Origin: Bacteroidales bacterium
Lineage (GTDB): Bacteria > Bacteroidota > Bacteroidia > Bacteroidales > JAADGE01
DNA length: 13,123 nucleotides
Assembly: GCA_029934265.1 (NCBI GenBank)
Contig: JAOZMN010000015.1
Span: forward strand, 6,038-19,160
Direction of reading: 5' to 3'
The number at the start of each line of letters is the position of its first letter. Position 1 is the stretch's first letter. A program made the translations under genes and the position numbers. Shown here in pieces: positions 7,988-13,123 of the stretch. A model generated the notes under the pieces. The model did no database searches. It was not told the origin of the DNA and saw only the letters and a program-made list of their open reading frames with translations.

Positions 7988-8136
7988 GGATTTTTATTTA
8001 GTATCAATAAACATTTCGGTTATTTGTTTCCATAATATTTTGTGTTTTTCTCAAAAAGAAAGTTGAGATTTATAAAGTAAGCCGTAAATTTCGATATAAA
8101 AATTATTTACTTTTAGTTTTTAACTCAAATATTTTC

Positions 8137-8144
8137 TACATTTG
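8137..8144 (+). promoter_or_regulatory. -7 box TACATTTG for manC
   Basis: TACATTTG matches the Bacteroidota TAnnTTTG box and lies 26 bases before the manC ATG, predicting a leader of roughly 20 nt. The -33 region is weak: TTTTAG near 8111-8116 at about the right distance. Confidence 0.5.
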
Positions 8145-8170
8145 CAATATTAAAAAATAATTTCTTTAAA

Positions 8171-9256
8171 ATGAATAAAAATAACTATTGTGTGATAATG
8201 GCGGGCGGAGTAGGAAGTCGATTTTGGCCACTTAGTAAAACAAAAAAACCAAAACAATTTCTGGATATACTCAATGTGGGAAAGAGTTTTTTGCAGATGA
8301 CTTTCGAGCGGTTCGGTAAAATTTGCCCGACCGAAAATATATATATAGTAACAAATCTGCTATATACGGAACTTGTGGCGGAGCAACTTCCCGAAATAAA
8401 AAAAGAAAATATTTTATCCGAACCTTACAGAAGAAATACCGCTCCCTGTATTGCTTATGCTAATTATGTTATCGGCAAAAAAAATCCGGACGCAAATATT
8501 ATTGTTGCCCCGTCTGACCATTTAATTCTTGATGAACCTAAATTTATTGAAATAATTAATGAAGGATTAAAATTTGTTTCCACTCAAAACGGTTTGCTTA
8601 CTTTGGGTATCACTCCAAGTCGTCCGGAAACAGGATATGGTTACATACAAGCCGATACTTCTCAAAAAACTTCTTTTTCTTCGATACAAAAAGTGGCAAG
8701 TTTCACCGAAAAACCGGAACTTAAAATAGCAGAACAATTTGTGAAAACCGGTGAGTTTTTCTGGAACTCAGGCATATTTTTATGGTCTCTTAAAAGTATA
8801 AACAAGGCTTTTGATTTGCATCTGCCTACAATTTCAAATTTATTCAAATCTGAAACAGAACTTTCCGGAGACCGGGAGCAACTATTTATAAATAATGCTT
8901 ATTCCGAATGCAAAAATATTTCGATAGATAACGGAGTAATGGAATATGCCGAAAATGTTTTTGTATTTTGCACGGATTTCGGCTGGTCGGATTTGGGAAC
9001 TTGGAATTCTTTGTACGAAAACAGCAAACAAGACGAAAACTTAAATGTCATAAGTTCCGATAACATAATGACTTACGAAACAAAAAATTCAATAATAAAT
9101 GTTCCGAACGATAAGCTTGTAGTTGTACAAGGTTTGGAAGATTTTATTGTTGCCGAGTCGGATAATACTCTGCTTATTTGCAAAAGAGACAACGAGGGTA
9201 CTTTGCGAAAATATGTAAACGATGTGAAAATATTGAAGGGTGAAAAATATGTATAA
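8171..9256 (+). CDS. manC: Mannose-1-phosphate guanylyltransferase
   Basis: A cytoplasmic nucleotidyltransferase that makes GDP-mannose from mannose-1-phosphate and GTP, the precursor of mannose, fucose and related sugars in surface glycans. The 361-residue protein begins with the nucleotide-binding signature MAGGVGSRFWPLSKTKKPKQF (residues 10-30, including the catalytic-region RFWP and PKQF). It continues with EPYRRNTAPCIAYA (84-97), APSDHLI (113-119, metal-binding Asp), ETGYGYIQ (153-160), FTEKP (178-182), FFWNSGIFLW (196-205) and DFGWSDLGTW (269-278). The length equals the single-domain form, without a fused phosphomannose isomerase domain. The ATG at 8171 lies a normal distance after a TACATTTG promoter box. 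It is monocistronic with a strong hairpin 20 bases after the stop, and divergent from the mlaE operon. Confidence 0.93.
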   Translation: MNKNNYCVIMAGGVGSRFWPLSKTKKPKQFLDILNVGKSFLQMTFERFGKICPTENIYIVTNLLYTELVAEQLPEIKKENILSEPYRRNTAPCIAYANYVIGKKNPDANIIVAPSDHLILDEPKFIEIINEGLKFVSTQNGLLTLGITPSRPETGYGYIQADTSQKTSFSSIQKVASFTEKPELKIAEQFVKTGEFFWNSGIFLWSLKSINKAFDLHLPTISNLFKSETELSGDREQLFINNAYSECKNISIDNGVMEYAENVFVFCTDFGWSDLGTWNSLYENSKQDENLNVISSDNIMTYETKNSIINVPNDKLVVVQGLEDFIVAESDNTLLICKRDNEGTLRKYVNDVKILKGEKYV

Positions 9257-9275
9257 TCATATTCGTTTTAAAAAA

Positions 9276-9309
9276 GTAAAAAGTTATTCCGCCCGGAATA
9301 ACTTTTTAC
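9276..9309. terminator. Strong bidirectional hairpin between manC and the acyl-CoA reductase
   Basis: Perfect 16-bp arms (9276-9291 GTAAAAAGTTATTCCG and 9294-9309) have only two unpaired bases between them. The 3' arm ends in CTTTTTAC on the plus strand. On the minus strand the hairpin is followed by TTTTTT, a better T-run. It serves manC and probably stops transcription from the converging reductase gene too. Confidence 0.85.
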
Positions 9310-9516
9310 GACCTAAAAACTAAAACTACTATGAAATTTTTAAATTAAGGTATTAGCCCTAATATTACACCTTATTTACCGGTTTTATATAATGTACATT
9401 TTTTGTATTTGTAAATAATTTGCTTTGTTACTTAATAGATGTCATTTTATGTAAAAAGGTTGCATGGTTTTTTGTAAAAAAATATATAAATATACGAAAT
9501 ACTTGAATAAAAGACT

Positions 9517-10530
9517 TTATATATTTGAATTTAATGACGTAAGCCATTTCATCGTATCAATATTATCGGCATAATCCGAAAGAGTCGGTTTTTGACTTTC
9601 GCCGAAATATACTGAATTTTCAAATAATCCTTTTTGTGATACAAGACATTGTATGTTTTCAATATTAATTTTAAGCTCTTTTTTAAGCTCGGAAATATTA
9701 TCGTAATATTCAAAATGTACAACAGATACGGGAGAAGCATAAGCTTGATTTTCAGTTATCAACATAAAATTATTATCGTAAAAAACAACATTGTTCATAA
9801 GAAAAATTGCACGATTATATCCGTAATTATTGGAATATTTATTATGATTTATAATATCTTTATATTTTAAAGTATTTTTGAAAACATTATCTAATTTATA
9901 GCCTTTGGGCAAAAAAAGTTTCGATACATTTCTGCAACCAAGTCCGAAATACATCAAAATATCATCAGATAAAAGTTCGAGTTCCTTGTCTGTTTCGTTT
10001 CCGGTAAGTACGGCAACGGAATTTCTGTTTTTACGAATTATATTAGGATATTTCCCAAAATAATATTCAAAATACCTTGCCGAATTATTACTTCCTGTTG
10101 CAATAATTGCATCAAAATCGGATAGTCGGTCGTTTTCAAAACGAATAAATTTTTCAAAACGAGGTTCTGCCTCGATAAGCAAATCGGCAATTAACAACGG
10201 AAATTTATCATCTTTGGACGATAATTTTCCTACAAAAATATTTCCCGAAATAAGCACGCACAAAAAATCGTGAAATCCAACAAGCGGGATATTCCCGGCA
10301 AGTATCACTCCTATTCTTTGAGCTTTTTTTTCAGCTTGCAATTCCGGATAGGCATCAGTCCATTTATTTAGATTTTTATAATTCAAATATCCCGAAATTT
10401 GCGAAATTGCAAAACGTGTATTTTCTTGCGTAAACCAAGTATTGGAATTTGTTGTTTTAAATATTTCCGATTTTTCTTGCAATATCCTTCCAAGTTCCGA
10501 AAATGCTTTTATTCTTTGTGAAATATTCAT
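9517..10530 (-). CDS. Acyl-CoA reductase, LuxC-like (aldehyde dehydrogenase fold)
   Basis: A 337-residue protein of the LuxC-like acyl-CoA reductase family common in Bacteroidota, expected to reduce an acyl-CoA (or acyl thioester) to the aldehyde with NAD(P)H. Family marks are WFTQENTRFAI (32-42), GVILAGNIPLVGFHD (74-88), the nucleotide-binding ATGSNNSARYFEYYF (144-158), NSVAVLTGNE (170-179), the presumed nucleophile Cys199 in GLGCRNVSKLFLP, and the C-terminal YADNIDTMKWL (320-330). Length is normal. The ATG at 10530 directly follows an AT-rich leader. The ferredoxin-type 4Fe-4S gene that I recall often sitting beside this gene in Bacteroidota is not seen here; the divergent neighbour is metK. 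The physiological acyl substrate is unknown. Confidence 0.85.
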   Translation of the reverse strand: MNISQRIKAFSELGRILQEKSEIFKTTNSNTWFTQENTRFAISQISGYLNYKNLNKWTDAYPELQAEKKAQRIGVILAGNIPLVGFHDFLCVLISGNIFVGKLSSKDDKFPLLIADLLIEAEPRFEKFIRFENDRLSDFDAIIATGSNNSARYFEYYFGKYPNIIRKNRNSVAVLTGNETDKELELLSDDILMYFGLGCRNVSKLFLPKGYKLDNVFKNTLKYKDIINHNKYSNNYGYNRAIFLMNNVVFYDNNFMLITENQAYASPVSVVHFEYYDNISELKKELKINIENIQCLVSQKGLFENSVYFGESQKPTLSDYADNIDTMKWLTSLNSNI

Positions 10531-10787
10531 TCGGTTTTAAAATTTTGAAGTTGTAAAATTTTGAAATTTGTTGATTTTCAAAACATTAAGGTCTTCGACC
10601 TTATTTGTACTTCCAAAATAAACACTAACTTATCGAAATACAAATAAATTATTTATCGGCACAGCAAAATATTTCCGGCAATTATTTTTTAAAATATTTC
10701 AACATTTTTTTTTAAATAATTAATTCGCTTATAATTAACACATTAATAAATCATAAAGAAATAAATACAATTAAATATTTAATTATA
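10531..10787. other. Upstream half of the reductase-metK intergenic region, AT-rich, no gene
   Basis: No convincing coding frame is present. It contains two copies of the 12-mer TAAAATTTTGAA (10538-10549, 10554-10565), the palindromic repeat at 10587-10603, and two AAAATATTT blocks (10666-10674, 10692-10700) in very AT-rich DNA. The promoter for the minus-strand reductase should lie here, but I found no clean TAnnTTTG box on that strand. Confidence 0.6.
10587..10603. repeat. Palindromic repeat TAAGGTC-TTC-GACCTTA, copy 2
   Basis: Seven-bp arms flank a three-base loop. The same 15-mer TAAGGTCTTCGACCT occurs on the minus strand at 1994-1980, overlapping the S9 peptidase stop codon. The two copies may belong to a short dispersed extragenic repeat. 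Confidence 0.55.
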
Positions 10788-10818
10788 TTGTTGTATATTA
10801 AAAAAAAAAGTAATTTTG
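10788..10818 (+). promoter_or_regulatory. metK promoter (TTG ... TAATTTTG)
   Basis: TAATTTTG (10811-10818) is a full match to TAnnTTTG. TTGTTG at 10788-10793 supplies a -33 element; the first TTG gives a 20-nt spacer. The predicted transcription start is about 10824-10826, immediately before the riboswitch-like element, so the aptamer would form at the very 5' end of the metK mRNA. Confidence 0.65.
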
Positions 10819-10828
10819 CTTTCGAGAA

Positions 10829-10878
10829 GTGGAAAGATTTGTATCGCTTGCAACCACAAAAAAAAATGCTAAAAAGCC
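10829..10878 (+). promoter_or_regulatory. SAM-II-type riboswitch aptamer in the metK leader
   Basis: The segment matches the H-type pseudoknot of SAM-II, which senses S-adenosylmethionine. P1 is GTGG (10829-10832) with CCAC (10854-10857). The conserved loop GATTTG (10836-10841) and GCTTGCAACCAC (10846-10857) follow. The 3' strand ATGCTAAAAAGCC (10866-10878) can pair GCA (10850-10852) with TGC (10867-10869) and GC (10846-10847) with GC (10876-10877). GATTT, TTGCAA and GCTAAAAAG agree with SAM-II sequences as I recall them. SAM-II normally represses SAM/methionine genes when SAM is high. The location, directly behind the promoter and ahead of the SAM synthetase gene, fits feedback control. No covariance search was run. 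Confidence 0.82.
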
Positions 10879-10920
10879 TACCTCGCTCTAAGCCTCTTCT
10901 CATATTTTTTTCTAAACGTC

Positions 10921-10966
10921 TTATTTCTTTCTATTTATAAAAAAATAATATTCAAGAAAGAAATAA
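10921..10966 (+). promoter_or_regulatory. AT-rich stem-loop before metK start
   Basis: A 12-bp perfect inverted repeat (10921-10932 TTATTTCTTTCT with 10955-10966) has a 22-nt loop and ends 16 bases before the ATG. It lacks a T-run, so a role in translation initiation, or none, is likelier than termination. It could be part of the riboswitch expression platform. Confidence 0.35.
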
Positions 10967-10982
10967 ATAAAAACTCAATAAA

Positions 10983-12269
10983 ATGAATTATTTATTTACA
11001 TCAGAATCAGTATCGGAAGGACATCCGGACAAAGTTGCAGACCAAATTTCGGACGCATTGCTCGATGAATTTCTAAAACAAGACCCAAACTCGAAAGTTG
11101 CCTGCGAAACAATGGTAACAACCGGACTGACAATTCTTTCCGGAGAAGTTAAAACAAAAGCATATATTGATGTTCAGAAAACGGCAAGAAAGGTTATAAA
11201 ACAAATCGGATACACAAAAGCCGATTATAAATTCGACAGCGAATCCTGTGCAGTAATTTCTTCCATACACGAACAATCACAAGATATAAACCAAGGTGTC
11301 GAAAGAGAAAACCCTGAAGAACAAGGTGCCGGAGACCAAGGAATGATGTTCGGGTACGCAATCGACCAAACCAAAAATTTCATGCCGTTGCCATTGGAAA
11401 TTTCACATCTTTTATTGGTGGAACTTGCCCAAATTCGTAAAGCAGGCAAAGAAATGACATATCTTCGTCCTGATTCAAAATCGCAAGTAACCGTAGAATA
11501 TTCCGAAGAGGGAGAGCCTTTAAGAGTAGATACAATCGTGATTTCGACACAGCATGATGAGTTTGTACAAGCGACAGATAATTCAAAAGAAGCCAAGTTA
11601 AAAGCTGACAACGAAATGGTCGAAAAAATAAAATCTGATGTCGCAACAATTCTTATTCCGAGATTGAAAGAAAAACTTTCAACTAACTTACAAAATTTAT
11701 TTAACGATGACTATCGTTTATTGGTAAATCCGACCGGAAAATTTGTTATCGGCGGACCGCATGGCGATACAGGACTTACAGGACGAAAAATAATCGTTGA
11801 TACTTATGGTGGCAAAGGTGCGCACGGCGGCGGTGCGTTTTCCGGCAAAGACTCCTCGAAAGTAGATAGGTCGGCAGCTTATGCAACACGACATATTGCC
11901 AAAAATCTTGTTGCTGCCGGCGTTGCCAAAGAAGTTTTGGTGCAAGTGGCTTATGCTATCGGAGTAGCCGAGCCGGTGGGTTTATATGTAGATACTTACA
12001 ATACTGCACTTGTAAAAATGACTGATGCGGAAATTGCTCAAAAAACAAATAAACTTTTTGATATGCGTCCTGCCGCAATAATTAATCGTTTCGGACTTAA
12101 AAATCCAATTTTTCAAGCCACCGCAGCATACGGACACATGGGAAGAGAGCCTTATACAGAACAGGTTATATTGAAAGAAAACGGAAAAGAAGTTACAAAA
12201 GAAGTAGAGTTCTTTGCATGGGAAAAACTCGATTATGTTGCTCAAATTAAAAAAGAATTTAATTTGTAA
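10983..12269 (+). CDS. metK: S-adenosylmethionine synthetase (methionine adenosyltransferase)
   Basis: A cytoplasmic enzyme that makes S-adenosylmethionine from methionine and ATP, the methyl donor for the cell. The 428-residue protein carries all the classical motifs: FTSESVSEGHPDKVADQISD (5-24; His14, Pro15, Asp16, Lys17 of the ATP site), signature GAGDQGMMFGY (115-125), LRPDSKSQV (161-169), GGPHGDTGLTGRKI (257-270) and the phosphate-binding GGGAFSGKDSSKVDRSAAY (282-300). It is longer than the ~384-residue proteobacterial enzyme, with extra sequence in the middle (around residues 190-235), as I recall for Bacteroidota. The ATG at 10983 matches the usual N-terminus. The 5' leader contains a SAM-II-like aptamer, so its own product probably represses it. 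tsaB lies 85 bases downstream, separated by a hairpin. Confidence 0.98.
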   Translation: MNYLFTSESVSEGHPDKVADQISDALLDEFLKQDPNSKVACETMVTTGLTILSGEVKTKAYIDVQKTARKVIKQIGYTKADYKFDSESCAVISSIHEQSQDINQGVERENPEEQGAGDQGMMFGYAIDQTKNFMPLPLEISHLLLVELAQIRKAGKEMTYLRPDSKSQVTVEYSEEGEPLRVDTIVISTQHDEFVQATDNSKEAKLKADNEMVEKIKSDVATILIPRLKEKLSTNLQNLFNDDYRLLVNPTGKFVIGGPHGDTGLTGRKIIVDTYGGKGAHGGGAFSGKDSSKVDRSAAYATRHIAKNLVAAGVAKEVLVQVAYAIGVAEPVGLYVDTYNTALVKMTDAEIAQKTNKLFDMRPAAIINRFGLKNPIFQATAAYGHMGREPYTEQVILKENGKEVTKEVEFFAWEKLDYVAQIKKEFNL

Positions 12270-12297
12270 GAATTGACAAGTTTTGCCGAAATTAATA

Positions 12298-12330
12298 AAC
12301 TTTGCCGAAGTTCGGAACTTCGGCAAAGTT
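12298..12330. terminator. Hairpin between metK and tsaB
   Basis: Perfect 15-bp arms (12298-12312 AACTTTGCCGAAGTT with 12316-12330) close on a CGG loop. It is stable, but no real T-run follows on either strand, so it could be a partial terminator or an mRNA-processing/stability element that lets some transcription continue into tsaB. Confidence 0.6.
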
Positions 12331-12354
12331 AAAATTTACCAAGTTAATTTATAT

Positions 12355-13050
12355 ATGTCTTTGATAATCAACATCGAAAGTTCTACAAAAGTCTGTTCGG
12401 TTGCTCTTTCGGATAACGGAAAATTAATATCTTTAAAAGAAACCGACGATAAAGAATATACTCATTCAAAATTTTTAACGGTATTTATAGAACAAATATT
12501 TGAAGAGACCGGTTTTAAAGCAACCGACCTGAGTGCAGTGGCTGTAAGTAAAGGTCCCGGCTCATATACAGGTTTGCGAATCGGAGTCTCAACGGCAAAA
12601 GGAATTGCTTATGCAACGAATAAACCGCTTATAGCAACAGATACATTACAAGCAATGGCACTTGAAATGTCGAATAAAGTTGAAAATATTACTGAAAATA
12701 TACTTTATTGTCCTATGATTGACGCTCGAAGAATGGAAGTTTATACTTCTTTTTATACTTCCGAAAATAAACAAATAGTTCCCGTTTCGGCAGATATTAT
12801 TACCGAAAATTCATACTCTGACTTACTTGAAAAAAATAAAATTTATTTTTTCGGAGACGGCTCCGGTAAATGTAAAGATATTATTAAACATGAAAATGCC
12901 ATTTTTGTCGATAATATAAATCCTTCCGCAAAAAATATGATAACCCTCTCATTAAAAGCATTTAAAAAAGAGAAATTTGAAGATACAGCATACTTTGAAC
13001 CGTTCTATTTAAAAGATTTTATTGCTACAATTCCGAAAAAGAAATTTTGA
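12355..13050 (+). CDS. tsaB: tRNA t6A biosynthesis protein TsaB
   Basis: TsaB is the non-catalytic partner that pairs with TsaD (and TsaE) to put the threonylcarbamoyl group on A37 of ANN-decoding tRNAs. The 231-residue protein has the ASKHA-fold N-terminus MSLIINIESSTKVCSVAL (NIESST where many homologs have DTST), the hallmark SKGPGSYTGLRIGVSTAKG (65-83), DTLQAMA (96-102), the PMIDARRMEVY segment (120-130) and the C-terminal YFEPFYLKDF (213-222). I chose the ATG at 12355. An in-frame TTG at 12283 would add 24 residues encoded by the intercistronic hairpin, with no homology to the family. No clear TAnnTTTG box lies in the 85-base gap, so expression probably depends on read-through from metK or a weak promoter. 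Confidence 0.94.
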   Translation: MSLIINIESSTKVCSVALSDNGKLISLKETDDKEYTHSKFLTVFIEQIFEETGFKATDLSAVAVSKGPGSYTGLRIGVSTAKGIAYATNKPLIATDTLQAMALEMSNKVENITENILYCPMIDARRMEVYTSFYTSENKQIVPVSADIITENSYSDLLEKNKIYFFGDGSGKCKDIIKHENAIFVDNINPSAKNMITLSLKAFKKEKFEDTAYFEPFYLKDFIATIPKKKF

Positions 13051-13123
13051 AAATTAAAATGTATTTATTTGGCATGTTTCAGAAGTGTAAAGTTTAAGGC
13101 ATTTTGAAATTTTAAAACCGGAG

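Noticed and set aside
8049..8068. TCTCAA...TTGAGA inverted repeat between mlaE and manC
   Set aside because: Only six bp, AT-rich loop, no promoter box nearby; too weak to call an operator.
9320..9390. Short frame ATGAAATTTTTAAATTAA and a bulged inverted repeat TAAGGTATTAG...CTAAT...ACCTTA after manC
   Set aside because: Five codons only, and the hairpin has a five-base bulge; neither is convincing as a leader peptide or regulatory element. The rest of 9310-9516 shows no gene.
10666..10700. Two AAAATATTT blocks that could form a hairpin
   Set aside because: Short self-palindromic AT words are expected by chance in such AT-rich DNA.
12283..12354. N-terminal extension of TsaB from TTG
   Set aside because: The 24 extra residues are encoded by the metK-tsaB hairpin and do not resemble TsaB, which starts at MSLIINIESST.
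13067..13090. TTTGGCATGTTTC resembling a sigma-54 -24 element
   Set aside because: There is no matching -12 TTGC element at the required spacing, and no downstream gene is visible.

Overview
The window looks like ordinary chromosome from a low-GC member of the Bacteroidota, probably Bacteroidales-like. Three things point there: a type IX secretion (T9SS) C-terminal sorting domain, promoters of the Bacteroidota type (-7 box TAnnTTTG, no obvious Shine-Dalgarno sequences), and Bacteroidota-style versions of MreD, MlaE/MlaF, the LuxC-like acyl-CoA reductase and MetK. I see no mobile element, CRISPR array, rRNA or tRNA.

Layout. Positions 1-1839 (+) hold the 3' end of a large secreted surface protein with PKD-like and Ig-like repeats and a T9SS tail. 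It converges, across a bidirectional hairpin (1909-1960), on an S9-family prolyl-oligopeptidase-type lipoprotein (1992-4103, -). A compact divergent promoter region (4104-4242) separates the peptidase from a lone mreD (4243-4755, +), which is followed by an intrinsic terminator. A tightly packed minus-strand operon (7987 down to 4953) encodes an MlaE-type permease, an MlaF-type ATPase and a large FAD-dependent dehydrogenase. Divergent from it, manC (8171-9256, +) makes GDP-mannose. A LuxC-family acyl-CoA reductase (9517-10530, -) follows. The last block is metK (10983-12269, +) and tsaB (12355-13050, +).

Functional themes are the cell envelope (surface protein, lipoprotein peptidase, MreD, lipid transport, GDP-mannose) and core metabolism (SAM synthesis, the t6A tRNA modification).

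The most interesting non-coding signal is the metK leader. A near-consensus Bacteroidota promoter (10788-10818) is followed at once by a sequence that matches the SAM-II riboswitch pseudoknot (10829-10878). Downstream of it lie a possible alternative helix with a T-run and an AT-rich stem just before the start codon. This is a known riboswitch class in a sensible place, not a new system. Its expression platform is unusual enough to check. Other points worth a look are a possibly leaderless GTG-start mreD whose promoter region shares a palindrome with the divergent peptidase promoter, a 15-nt palindromic repeat found twice, and an mlaEF operon with no MCE gene in view.
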